Positions 18,620-27,448 of a DNA stretch of 64,000 nt are shown piece after piece. The notes beneath the pieces are model-generated. The model saw only the letters and a program-made list of their open reading frames with translations, searched no databases and had not been told where the DNA came from. Each line of letters starts with the position of its first letter. Within the stretch, counting starts at the first letter, position 1. The translations under genes and the position numbers were made by a program. This DNA is from Senegalia massiliensis (GTDB taxonomy: Bacteria; Bacillota; Clostridia; Tissierellales; SIT17): the NCBI RefSeq assembly GCF_900626135.1, contig NZ_LR130785.1:113120-177119 (forward strand), read 5' to 3'.

Positions 18620-19935
18620 TTTAAATTATATTTTTCAATCTTTCTTCTTAAAGTAATTCTAGATACCCCTAACTCCTCTGATGTTCTAGTAATATTCCAA
18701 TTATTTTTATCTAGAGCCTTCTTTATCGCATTTTCTTCCACTAATTCTAAATTATAATGATGACTTTCCTCAATACTATCATCCTCTAATATTTCCTTTG
18801 GTACATCTTCTAATGTTATTTTATTATCCTTTTTAAATATCATTATCCTTTCTATAACATTCTTTAGCTCCCTAATGTTTCCTGGCCATAAATAACTTTT
18901 AAATATATCTATTACCTCTTTAGATATGGATTCTATATTTTTATTTAAGGCATTATTGTAGTTTTCAATAAAATGCTGAGCTAAAGGCATAATATCTTCT
19001 CTTCTTTTTCTTAAAGGTGGAATATAAATTGGAATTATATTTAATCTAAAATATAAATCCTTGCGGAAATTTCCCAATTCAATCTCTTCTTGTAGATCTT
19101 TATTTGTTGCAGAAAGAATAGTAGCGTTAAAGTCTATTTCTTCTAATCCACCTATTCTTCTAAATTTCTTTTCCTGAAGTACCCTTAACATCTTTGCCTG
19201 CAGAGCTATATCCATATCTCCTATTTCATCTAAAAATAACACACCATTATTAGCTCTTTCAATCAAACCTTCTTTGGAACTTTTTGCATCTGAAAAGGCA
19301 CCTTTTTCATATCCAAACAATTCACTTTCCTGTAATGTTTTAGGTATTGCAGCACAGTTAATTGATACAAAAGGAATATTATCTCCTTTCATACTTTTAA
19401 TGCTTTTAGCAATGACTTCCTTACCACTACCACTTTCTCCTTCTAATAGAATACAAGTATTATATTTCATACTGGCAATTTCTTTTATATTCTCTTTAAT
19501 TTTCACTATTTCAGAAGATTGTCCAATAAATTTTACTTGATTATCACTATATCCTTTATCTATTTCTATTTTAGTTTTAGCATATTCTAATGTCTCCTCT
19601 ATAGATCTACTGATTTCTGATAGGGAAAATGGCTTAGTAAAGTAATCATATGCTCCCATTTTCATTGCCTTTACTGCAAGTTTAACATCACTTAAATATG
19701 TAATCATTATTACAATACATGAGGGTTTTATTTGCTTAATTTCCTTCAGTACATCTATACCACTTATACCTGGTAACTTTATATCCACTATAGCAATATT
19801 AGGCATCTTCTTTCTTACAATATCAAGTCCTTCTTCTCCAGATTCAGCAGTAAATACATCTATTCCTAATTTTTTCATGTTTATCTGTAGTGATAACCTT
19901 ATACTCTTTTCGTCATCAACAATTAATAATTTCAT
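18589..19935 (-). CDS. NtrC-family sigma-54-dependent response regulator
   Basis: 448 residues. Receiver domain with Asp7/Asp8, phospho-acceptor Asp51 and FTKPF; AAA+ domain with Walker A GESGSGKE (about 165-172), a sigma-54 contact loop that reads GAFSDA rather than GAFTGA, and Walker B VLFLDEIGDM; C-terminal Fis-type HTH in WNITRTSEELGVSRITLRRKI. It is the phosphorylated activator that opens sigma-54 promoters. It lies 37 bases after its kinase and directly upstream of the sigma-54 promoter of the malonate operon, which is its probable target. Confidence 0.95.
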   Translation of the reverse strand: MKLLIVDDEKSIRLSLQINMKKLGIDVFTAESGEEGLDIVRKKMPNIAIVDIKLPGISGIDVLKEIKQIKPSCIVIMITYLSDVKLAVKAMKMGAYDYFTKPFSLSEISRSIEETLEYAKTKIEIDKGYSDNQVKFIGQSSEIVKIKENIKEIASMKYNTCILLEGESGSGKEVIAKSIKSMKGDNIPFVSINCAAIPKTLQESELFGYEKGAFSDAKSSKEGLIERANNGVLFLDEIGDMDIALQAKMLRVLQEKKFRRIGGLEEIDFNATILSATNKDLQEEIELGNFRKDLYFRLNIIPIYIPPLRKRREDIMPLAQHFIENYNNALNKNIESISKEVIDIFKSYLWPGNIRELKNVIERIMIFKKDNKITLEDVPKEILEDDSIEESHHYNLELVEENAIKKALDKNNWNITRTSEELGVSRITLRRKIEKYNLKHIKSDNFCN

Positions 19936-19972
19936 TTAAGATCACTCCTTTAAGATCACCTTTAAACTTTAA

Positions 19973-22147
19973 TTACTGTTCTTCAATAGGAATACTAATT
20001 ATAAACTTTGTTCTTTTGCCAAACTCACTTTCAACTACTATGGTACCATTATGCTCTTTAATGATATTGTAGGTTATAAATAATCCTAAGCCAGTTCCTT
20101 GTCTCTTTTGTGTATAAAAAGGAAAAAAGACTCTATCTAAATCCTCTTCTTTTATTCCTTTTCCGTTATCCTCGATTATAATTTCTAAATTATTATTATT
20201 TTGATTGAATGATATATATATTACTCCCTTTTTATCTACAGCATGTATTGCATTTTTTAATATATTTATTAGAGCCTGTTTTATTGCTCTTCTATCTATA
20301 TTAGCTAATATTGGTGTTTCTAAAGAGCTTTTTTTCACTATTATATCTTTTTGTTCCATTTCTGAATCTAATAAATTTAAAATTAAGTCCAAAAGATTTT
20401 CTACATTAGTCGGAACTTTATTTAGTTTAGATTCATAGGTAAAATCCAGAAAACTGATCACAAGATTATTTAAATCTTCTACTTCATTTTCTAAAAACTC
20501 TAGAATCTCATCTTTTGTCTCCTGATCATTAGTATTATCCTTTAAAATCTCTATTAAATTACCCATTCCAGCTAGAGGATTTCCTATATCATGTATTATA
20601 GATGCTGATAGCCTACCTAAAGTTTTAATTCTATCATCCCTTGCTAATTCCCTTTCCATTATCTTTCTCTCTCTAAGATCTTTTAAAAGGAAAACTACTC
20701 CTACAACCTGTTGATTATCATCTAATACCCTAGATGCAGAAACGCTAATTGATATTTCTTCTTTACATCTATTTTTAATAGTAAGCTCAACATCGTTAAA
20801 TACATTTCCTTTATCTATTACATCAATAAATATTTCTCCTATAGTAATATCCAACCTATCAATAAACTCTTCTAGACTAAATTCTTTTATCTCTTTTAAA
20901 TTATATCCTGTTATTTTTTCTGTTTCCCTATTTACTATTGTTATATCTCCTTTATTGTTAAATACTATTATTCCATTGGCTACACTTTTAAGGATATTAT
21001 TTAGATATTGTTGAAGTCTATTCTGCTCTTTGAATGAACTTTCTAATTCCTTTATATTATTATTAAGTATAATACTCATTTCACTAAAAGCTTTGCTTAG
21101 CTCAGTTACTTCATTAATTGAATCATTTTGTCCTTCTGTAAAATCTAATTCTTTTATTCCAACACTTAAATTTCTAACATTTTTTACTAACTTTCCTATA
21201 GGTTTTGTTATACTAAATGCTAATATTAATCCAATAATTACTGCTATAATCACTACTACTACCATCAAAGCACTTAGTTTTTTCTCGATTTCAGAAGCTT
21301 CAGCTAACATTGTTCCTTCCTCTTGTTCTACTATAACCATCCACTCTACACCTGGTACAAATGTTATAGCGCTATAATATGTTTTATTATCTTCTATATA
21401 ATGACCCACTACATTTCTTTTATCCTTTAAAATATTCTCTAAATTAGTTGATTTTTTATTAATAGTAAAGTCTTGGTTTTTCATGGAAACTATTTTGTCA
21501 CTGTTGTTCTTAATATCGGGATCAATAACTATACTTCCTTGTCTATCTATTATTGTTATTCTACCATTAAATCTTTCTTGGGTTTTATCTATTATGTCCT
21601 GAATATTATATAGAGGAATTCCCGCACCTATTAACCCTATAGTCTCTTTACTATAATTTTTCACTGGTGATGCTATTATAAAATGGGGACGTTCTAGAAC
21701 ACTACTTATTAACAATGGACTAATAGTAGTTTTTTCTGTATTCATAACATCCCAATAATAACTACGATCCATATATGACTTTTTTTTAACATGATCATTA
21801 GACGGTTTAGAAAAAACCATATCCGCCTTATCATTCATATAAAATATTAAGCTAAAGTATGGAAAATTATCATATATTCTGAAAATTTCATATTTTATAT
21901 TATCAATGTTTCCAAAACTTTGAGATGAGAAATTACTTGCTGTTTCCACAGTAACTTTAGCATCTTCAAGATATGTTGAGATTTCATTGCCTATCATTTC
22001 TGATATCAATAAATTTTTATCTAAAGTTTTTTGCTGAATTCCCTCTGATGCTATTCTTTGAGTGAATATTCCTGTTATAGCAACGGAAAAAAATGCAAAA
22101 ATAACAATAAATAAAGGTATTTTAAATTTTAGACTATTCATCTTCAT
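19973..22147 (-). CDS. Membrane sensor histidine kinase (dCache-HAMP-PAS-HisKA)
   Basis: 724 residues. TM1 (about 9-29), a ~250-residue extracellular double-Cache-like region, TM2 (about 291-312), HAMP (about 312-365), a PAS domain (about 385-495) and a HisKA domain with HDIGNPLAGM. The ATPase domain has NILKNAIHAV, EDNGKGI and GTGLGLFIT. Cache domains often bind small organic acids, so external malonate is a reasonable but unproven ligand. First gene of the two-component operon; partner of the regulator at 18589-19935. Confidence 0.92.
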   Translation of the reverse strand: MKMNSLKFKIPLFIVIFAFFSVAITGIFTQRIASEGIQQKTLDKNLLISEMIGNEISTYLEDAKVTVETASNFSSQSFGNIDNIKYEIFRIYDNFPYFSLIFYMNDKADMVFSKPSNDHVKKKSYMDRSYYWDVMNTEKTTISPLLISSVLERPHFIIASPVKNYSKETIGLIGAGIPLYNIQDIIDKTQERFNGRITIIDRQGSIVIDPDIKNNSDKIVSMKNQDFTINKKSTNLENILKDKRNVVGHYIEDNKTYYSAITFVPGVEWMVIVEQEEGTMLAEASEIEKKLSALMVVVVIIAVIIGLILAFSITKPIGKLVKNVRNLSVGIKELDFTEGQNDSINEVTELSKAFSEMSIILNNNIKELESSFKEQNRLQQYLNNILKSVANGIIVFNNKGDITIVNRETEKITGYNLKEIKEFSLEEFIDRLDITIGEIFIDVIDKGNVFNDVELTIKNRCKEEISISVSASRVLDDNQQVVGVVFLLKDLRERKIMERELARDDRIKTLGRLSASIIHDIGNPLAGMGNLIEILKDNTNDQETKDEILEFLENEVEDLNNLVISFLDFTYESKLNKVPTNVENLLDLILNLLDSEMEQKDIIVKKSSLETPILANIDRRAIKQALINILKNAIHAVDKKGVIYISFNQNNNNLEIIIEDNGKGIKEEDLDRVFFPFYTQKRQGTGLGLFITYNIIKEHNGTIVVESEFGKRTKFIISIPIEEQ

Positions 22148-22229
22148 TTATAATTATCATCCTTTTATATTTATCCAATCCATTATATCAATTATATTTA
22201 CAAAAGTCATTTTAAATTATATTCCTTTG

Positions 22230-22279
22230 ATTTATTAATAAAAAAGACCTATATATATAGGTCTTTTTTATTAATAAAT
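22230..22279. terminator. Perfect 50-bp palindrome (terminator)
   Basis: 25-bp self-complementary arms with core AAAAAAGACCTATAT followed by T6, 83 bases upstream of the kinase gene. It separates the accessory region on the right from the two-component genes. The rest of the gap 22148-22619 holds the hairpin repeat and the rlmH-end scar listed below; I see no gene there. Confidence 0.8.
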
Positions 22280-22330
22280 TTTCTTGTATTATCAGTATCT
22301 GTAAATATTTTAACCTTTTCCTTTTCTTAT

Positions 22331-22373
22331 ATATAAAAATTGTATAGCAACTTTCAAAAAATTACTATACAAT
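22331..22373 (-). repeat. Hairpin repeat, copy A
   Basis: A 43-bp element that matches the copy at 27980-28022 at 39 of 43 positions. It has arms TTGTATAG / CTATACAA around a 17-base loop. In this copy the stem extends to 19 bp (22329-22383). The ATATGAAAATAG sequence beside it on the minus strand is also shared. The unit is unidentified. Confidence 0.75.
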
Positions 22374-22407
22374 TTTTATATATTATAATAGAACTTACCT
22401 ATTTTCA

Positions 22408-22427
22408 TATTTATGGTACAGTTCACC
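22408..22427 (-). repeat. Degenerate copy of the rlmH 3' end (scar 3, distal)
   Basis: Minus strand reads GGTGAACTGTACCATAAATA, 17 of 20 identical to the end of rlmH at 28942-28961. In frame it spells GELYHK, against GEPYHK in RlmH. It lies about 6.5 kb from rlmH, at the far border of the accessory region. Confidence 0.7.
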
Positions 22428-22619
22428 ATAACAGATATAATGGTGCTTTTTATATACTTAAGTTAATGATAATACTATTTTAAGTTACAGTAAATATCCT
22501 GATTAATGTACCTGTCTCCTTGTCCTTTTCCTATTATTTTTACATTTCTAATAATCTTATATATTTATCTAGTTAAGCTAAATCATTCCATTAGATTTAT
22601 TTTAATTGAATTTATTATT

Positions 22620-23204
22620 TTATATTGTTTGATAGAATAATCCATCATTTATGCAATAAAAATATAATCTGCCATGACCTTGTTTACGAAATCTAAATTC
22701 CATATTCCATTCAGGATATTGCTTTACAACAAGAGCTCTATCCCCTCTAACATAGGCTATAAAAGAAATGTAATGTTCCTTTTTCATCTCATGTTTAGAA
22801 TTTACATATAATTCATCTTCTACAGGCTCTATTTCAAGCATATGTTCATTGTCTGCTTTTTTTACTTCTAATGATTTTAATTTTTTTGAGCAACATAATA
22901 TAGTTGCATCTCCTGTAGCTGTCATTAGATTATTACATCGTGGACATACATAAAACTTTAATTTATTCATATTTCCTCCTACTAGTTCGTTTAAATTTAT
23001 TTCACCTGATAAAATTCCATCAATACTTACCTCTAGTATCTGTGCTAGTTCTGGAATTAAAGAAATATCAGGGCATCCTTGTCCTCGCTCCCATTTACTT
23101 ATTGTTTTATCACTTATGTTCATAGCATCTGCAATTTGTTTTTGTGTCATGTTTTTTTCTTTTCTCAATTGATATATCAATTTACCAATTTTCTTACAAT
23201 CCAT
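22620..23204 (-). CDS. XRE-type HTH regulator fused to a desulfoferrodoxin-like domain
   Basis: 194 residues. N-terminal Cro/CI HTH (about 5-65) with MTQKQIADAMNISDKTISKWERGQG. C-terminal domain begins with CPRCNN...ILCC, the cysteine pattern of the desulfoferrodoxin rubredoxin-like centre, and continues with KHEMKKEHYISFI, like the HPM-EHYI segment of superoxide reductases. This suggests an iron- or redox-sensing transcription factor; catalytic activity is doubtful. Part of the accessory region downstream of rlmH. Confidence 0.8.
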   Translation of the reverse strand: MDCKKIGKLIYQLRKEKNMTQKQIADAMNISDKTISKWERGQGCPDISLIPELAQILEVSIDGILSGEINLNELVGGNMNKLKFYVCPRCNNLMTATGDATILCCSKKLKSLEVKKADNEHMLEIEPVEDELYVNSKHEMKKEHYISFIAYVRGDRALVVKQYPEWNMEFRFRKQGHGRLYFYCINDGLFYQTI

Positions 23205-23300
23205 TTAGCTCACCTCTTATATTAATTTAAACTATTTAGGAGTTTAGTTCAATAAACGAATCGTAGAGTATGCTTTTTTTATTATATTTAATGTTTCTTA

Positions 23301-24188
23301 CTATTCTTCAATGTCTATGGGCATATATATTTTAATTATATTGCGTTCATCATCATAATCATAAAACTCCTGATCATATACTTCAATTTGATGATCTTTT
23401 CTAAGATTATATTTTAAATTTTTTGCCCATGTTCCCCAAATATATTCATAAGTATTTCTTATGTTTTTAATTGATCCTTTATATCTAAACACAGCATAAT
23501 ATCCTTTATTGATTTTTTCCACTTTCATACCTAAAGGTGGCTCACTATATCTTTTAACTTCCACGCCAACAAAATGTTTTGATTTTGTGTTTTCATTAAA
23601 CTTCGCAAAATCTATATCAAAATTAGCAATCGTCATTCCATAAAGAATATTTTCATTTATAGAATCTTTTATTTCCTTAAATCTAGATAGAAAAATATCC
23701 CAAATATTTGGGATTATATTTTCTCTAATTGTAAATGATTTTTCTAAACCAATAAGATATTTATCTTCAGTAATTTTAACAATATCAGGCTTTAAATCAA
23801 TTTTATAGAATCTATGATTTAATCGATCCTTATTTAATTCAAATTTTGTATTTGAAATTGATTTAACACCATTCATTCTATATTCTTTAGGAGTTATGCC
23901 AAAAACTTTCTTAAACGATCTTGTAAATGCTTCTTGAGATTGAAACTGATAATCTAAAGCAATCATCAATATAGAATCATTTGTTTCAATGAGTCTAATA
24001 GATGCCTCTGCTAATCTTCTTCTTCGTATATAGTCACCAAGCTTTTCTCCTGTAGCTGAATAAAATACTCTACTAAAATGATAGTACGAATAACCTATAT
24101 TAGAAGTTAATTCTTCTACATATAAATCATTTTGTAAATTTTTTTCTATATAATTAACTACTTTAATTATATCATTTTCATATCTCAT
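23301..24188 (-). CDS. AraC-family regulator with GyrI-like effector domain
   Basis: The start is taken at the ATG at 24188 (RBS AAAGGGG), which avoids overlap with the upstream gene; the frame itself opens at 24215. Two HTH motifs lie in the first ~100 residues, with YVEELTSNIGYSYYHFSRVF and ALDYQFQSQEAFTRSFKKVFG followed by TPKEYR. The C-terminal ~160 residues form a Rob/GyrI-like ligand-binding domain ending VYMPI-like. It follows the C45 gene by 11 bases and may control it or respond to its product. Confidence 0.88.
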   Translation of the reverse strand: MRYENDIIKVVNYIEKNLQNDLYVEELTSNIGYSYYHFSRVFYSATGEKLGDYIRRRRLAEASIRLIETNDSILMIALDYQFQSQEAFTRSFKKVFGITPKEYRMNGVKSISNTKFELNKDRLNHRFYKIDLKPDIVKITEDKYLIGLEKSFTIRENIIPNIWDIFLSRFKEIKDSINENILYGMTIANFDIDFAKFNENTKSKHFVGVEVKRYSEPPLGMKVEKINKGYYAVFRYKGSIKNIRNTYEYIWGTWAKNLKYNLRKDHQIEVYDQEFYDYDDERNIIKIYMPIDIEE

Positions 24189-24199
24189 AATAAGCCCCT

Positions 24200-25306
24200 T
24201 TATATTAACTTCCAAAAGTCTCGATCACTTAATTCTGACTCTATATTAACATTGATCTCACTAAAGGGAAGGTCATCACCAAACCTTAATTTAACTTTAT
24301 TGTTGTAGCATGGTGATCCATAACAAAATTCAAGTGACCTATCTGTTAGGTTAAATATAACAGATCTTAATGTCCCAAAAAACTGTTCGTAATAATGCAC
24401 ACTTAAACCATTCGGATATTTCCCATGGAAAAATGTCTTAAATTCCTCTATATCTATGAAATCATGCTGAAACATATAATTTTTCAAAGTATTATACCGA
24501 TGCTTTGAATTATATACCTTTGGACTCCCATATCTAGAAGAAGATTTAATAACTTCATGATTTGTAGCAAAAAGTGTATATCTAGCATCTTGGTTATTAT
24601 CAAATATTATATCCTTTACACCATCAAATACTTGTATTAAGGCTGATTTTCCTGATGGTTCAGTCAGTAAAAAATTGCTATTTGATACAATAGGCATAGA
24701 TTGAATTAAATCAACAGCTTCTTCTACTGTTTTACAGTTATCAAGCACACTCCTTACAACTGTCCAAAACTGTAATCCTGTAACTGCAGGTTTTCTCAAC
24801 CATGATAATGATCCAACAGGTGTTCCACAAGCTGAAAATGTTATACAAAGCCCTTCTTCATTCATCCCTTCACTTCTCCCAAATAGTCCTATGGAAAAGC
24901 CAATATGACTATATTTCTCATGAGAATGGACTGAGCAAAGTCTCATATCATCAGCTAAGTGGGTAAAATCATAATTTCTATATACATAAGTGCATTTATC
25001 CTTTGTTCTAGTATAAGGAATCATCCCATGACTACATCCAGTATACATATAGGACTCTTGATAATATTTCACTTGCCCTTTTTGAATTTTCAATTCATCA
25101 CAAAAACCTTGTATTTCTTCATTAATATTAGGACAATACTGATCTAGTAATGATATCACTTCTTCTAACACAGTATTCTCTAAACAATTTTCTTCAGAAA
25201 TATATTGTTTTAATAACTCTGATTTACTTCTGATTACTTTTCCAATCTGTTTGCCAATCTCATAGTGACTCCCCTCTAATTTATTATAATACCCCTTTAT
25301 AATCAT
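24200..25306 (-). CDS. C45-family autoproteolytic acyltransferase/hydrolase
   Basis: A 368-residue Ntn-hydrolase. The Gly90-Cys91 pair in YTGCSHGMIPY fits the self-cleavage site and nucleophile of the penicillin acyl-CoA:6-APA acyltransferase / choloylglycine hydrolase-like group. Later segments are YRNYDF, GMNEEGLCITFSACG and FATNH. Such enzymes cleave or form linear amide bonds; the substrate here is unknown. No signal peptide. RBS GGAGGTTAG lies before the start at 25306. Operon with the AraC regulator. Confidence 0.8.
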   Translation of the reverse strand: MIIKGYYNKLEGSHYEIGKQIGKVIRSKSELLKQYISEENCLENTVLEEVISLLDQYCPNINEEIQGFCDELKIQKGQVKYYQESYMYTGCSHGMIPYTRTKDKCTYVYRNYDFTHLADDMRLCSVHSHEKYSHIGFSIGLFGRSEGMNEEGLCITFSACGTPVGSLSWLRKPAVTGLQFWTVVRSVLDNCKTVEEAVDLIQSMPIVSNSNFLLTEPSGKSALIQVFDGVKDIIFDNNQDARYTLFATNHEVIKSSSRYGSPKVYNSKHRYNTLKNYMFQHDFIDIEEFKTFFHGKYPNGLSVHYYEQFFGTLRSVIFNLTDRSLEFCYGSPCYNNKVKLRFGDDLPFSEINVNIESELSDRDFWKLI

Positions 25307-25467
25307 ATGTCTAACCTCCTATACTATTATTAATTATAGTATATATTTTATGGAGAAATATTTTTTGATATTTTCTGCTATATTTAAATTTTATTAAATA
25401 TCGCTATTGCACATAAACTAAAATCAGAACATAATATGTATATATAATCATATGGGAGGGAGGTTTT

Positions 25468-25842
25468 ATGAATGATTATAATAATCTTCTAGATATATTA
25501 ATGAATCAAATAGATTCAATCCAATCAAATAATAAACACTTGGAAAACCAGAGTTGTAATTCACATAAATTTTCTAATTCAACTAGTATTGAAGATTGCT
25601 TTTTTTCATTAGGTCCTAATGAATTTACTGCTTTAGCTACTATTTTAGGTTTTATTACTGCTAATAGATTAAATATAAATCAACAAAATTCCCTAGGTAG
25701 TTTTTTACAATTAGTAGGGCAAACAATTTTAACAATAAGTGCTCAGAGTTCTACCCTCGAATCTGACAATAATAACAGTGATATTTCTGAACAACTTGAA
25801 TCAATAAAAAAACAAATTCAACTTATTGAGAAGAAACTATAA
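25468..25842 (+). CDS. Conserved hypothetical protein, coiled-coil tail
   Basis: 124 residues of unknown function. The N-terminal ~45 residues are polar and Asn/Ser-rich. The middle segment, LGPNEFTALATILGFITANRLNINQQNSLG...LVGQTILTI, is moderately hydrophobic. The C-terminus (about 103-124) is a heptad-like coil rich in Gln, Ile, Glu and Lys. I recall similar small proteins in other Clostridia but no function. RBS GGGAGGGAGG is very strong, implying high expression. It is the only plus-strand gene in this region. Confidence 0.75.
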   Translation: MNDYNNLLDILMNQIDSIQSNNKHLENQSCNSHKFSNSTSIEDCFFSLGPNEFTALATILGFITANRLNINQQNSLGSFLQLVGQTILTISAQSSTLESDNNNSDISEQLESIKKQIQLIEKKL

Positions 25843-25902
25843 CTACTAGTCCTTAGATATTTATACAAGAATTTTAAACAATATTATATAAAAAAACGCC
25901 AT

Positions 25903-25922
25903 TACTTGTGATAAGGCTCAGA
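25903..25922 (-). repeat. Degenerate copy of the rlmH 3' end (scar 2)
   Basis: Minus strand contains GAGCCTTATCACAAGTAA, which spells E-P-Y-H-K-stop, the last residues of RlmH with synonymous changes. With flank it matches scar 1 at 20 of 22 positions. It sits in an imperfect hairpin whose outer arms CGCCA / TGGCG (25897-25940) are followed by a T run. The gap 25843-26089 holds nothing else that I can identify. Confidence 0.72.
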
Positions 25923-26089
25923 GTATCTATACTATTGGCGATTTTTTAAAGTAAATAAAATTATTGAGAAAGTTAATGATAATTATCACTATTTACCCTT
26001 ACAAATAAAAGTACACCTATTAAATATCTATAGTGATACATTTATGTTATATGATATTTGTTATTAACTATCCTTGGTAAATATATTTA

Positions 26090-26743
26090 TTATTCTTTGA
26101 TTAAAACACCTAATAGTTTTGTAAAGTACAACGACTGAATAGGTGAAATAATCATTCCTTTGACATCTTCTATACCAACACCTATACCTTCAATTTTACT
26201 ATCACTAAGATCTATTCCCGATAAACTTGTTCCTGACATCTGACTAAGTCTTAGATCACACTTTTTAAATACAACTTTTTCAAGCTTACTATTTTGAAAA
26301 TTGCTACTTTTAAACATAGACTCTTCTAATATAACTTTTTTCATTTTTATAAATTTCATAAAAGCAAAGTTAAAATTACATCCCTTTATATATACGTTCT
26401 GTAATGTTCCATCGCTAATATTTGAACCCATTAGTTTACAGTTAACAAATTCGACTCTATGTACAATAGCTCCTCTAAAATCTACATTTGACAAATCACA
26501 GTTTTCAAATCTTACATCAGTAACATCTAGAGAATTTAATATAACTTCACTAAATATTACTCTTTTAAAAATAACCCTATTAAATGATACTTTATTAGCA
26601 ATGAGATTACTTATTGTACAATCTGATATAAGCATATCTTCAAATACATCTTCATCAAAAATATCAGAAATTTTCCTATTACTTCTTATATGCATTGATG
26701 ATCTTGGCTTCTCTATTTTAATTTTTCTTTGCTTATTGTCCAT
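26090..26743 (-). CDS. Pentapeptide-repeat protein
   Basis: 217 residues. From about residue 35 to 190 the sequence repeats the A(D/N)LxX-like pentapeptide pattern, with Phe/Leu/Ile at the centre of each five, for example VRFENCDLSNVDFRGA and VVFKKCDLRLSQMSG. This predicts a right-handed quadrilateral beta-helix. Some relatives mimic DNA and bind gyrase, but most have no known role. No signal peptide. It follows the 91-residue gene by 21 bases. Confidence 0.88.
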   Translation of the reverse strand: MDNKQRKIKIEKPRSSMHIRSNRKISDIFDEDVFEDMLISDCTISNLIANKVSFNRVIFKRVIFSEVILNSLDVTDVRFENCDLSNVDFRGAIVHRVEFVNCKLMGSNISDGTLQNVYIKGCNFNFAFMKFIKMKKVILEESMFKSSNFQNSKLEKVVFKKCDLRLSQMSGTSLSGIDLSDSKIEGIGVGIEDVKGMIISPIQSLYFTKLLGVLIKE

Positions 26744-26764
26744 TACATAACCCCCTAATCTCTC

Positions 26765-27040
26765 CTATATATTTAACTTAAAAGAAATATCCTTACTTTC
26801 ATATACGTCTATAATTAGTTTTAGTTTTTTCATATAAAGTTCATAAGCATCATCAAAGACCTCTTTATTACTAAAAGCAAAATCATTATCTATTTTTCTT
26901 AATTCTTTAATCCATAATTTTGATAGATTACTTAACTTCTTTGTATTATGAAATAATATGTAAATTTTAATATTCTCAAATTTAATTTCATTATTACTGT
27001 CTAAATTTACAGCCTCATAGTTGAATGTGACGCATTCCAT
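26765..27040 (-). CDS. Hypothetical protein (91 residues)
   Basis: I do not recognise it. The product is soluble and alternates beta-like and helical stretches, ending in an amphipathic helix (YELYMKKLKLIIDVYES). It sits just upstream of the pentapeptide gene on the same strand and is likely co-transcribed. The ribosome site is weak (AGGA about 14 bases away), so the start or even expression is uncertain. Its 5' end overlaps coding debris in another frame. Confidence 0.5.
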   Translation of the reverse strand: MECVTFNYEAVNLDSNNEIKFENIKIYILFHNTKKLSNLSKLWIKELRKIDNDFAFSNKEVFDDAYELYMKKLKLIIDVYESKDISFKLNI

Positions 27041-27333
27041 TTATTATTTACATATCCTAAACCATACAAATATCCTGCTAATGTACTCCCTTGTCTTGCA
27101 CTAATTGGATTTTATTCATTATTTTTTTCTAGATATTTTTGAATTCTTTAATTTTATATCATTTAATTGAACCTTTTCAAACCTTGATATATTTTGAGCT
27201 TTATCTATATCAAATTGTAAATGCCTGTACGAATTATGCCACATTAACCATTTAATAGAAAATATGGTGCATTTCTAATGTGATTTAAACCCTTGTATGT
27301 GATCCTAACAAAACTCTAAACAAAAACTACCAT
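27041..27333 (-). other. Gap with coding debris
   Basis: No intact gene. On the minus strand a ~45-codon open stretch (reading SIKWLMWHNSYRHLQFD, ending SRKK-stop near 27119) and, beyond a stop, another fragment (SARQGSTLAGYLYGLGYV) look like pieces of a broken gene of unknown family. Confidence 0.35.
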
Positions 27334-27353
27334 TACTTGTGGTACGGCTCACC
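27334..27353 (-). repeat. Degenerate copy of the rlmH 3' end (scar 1, nearest rlmH)
   Basis: Minus strand GGTGAGCCGTACCACAAGTA matches the end of rlmH (28942-28961) at 17 of 20 positions. In frame it encodes G-E-P-Y-H-K-stop, the exact C-terminal residues of RlmH, with third-position changes. Confidence 0.78.
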
Positions 27354-27448
27354 ATGCTTAACTAAATACATAACTTTTTTATTCTTATATATTATCTTTT
27401 TTCTATATGAAATCTATCTTATAATTTGAATTTACTAAGAAGTTATGC

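Noticed and set aside
26301..26750. 149-codon plus-strand open frame
   Set aside because: Antisense to the pentapeptide-repeat gene, whose repeats keep the opposite frame open; no ribosome site.
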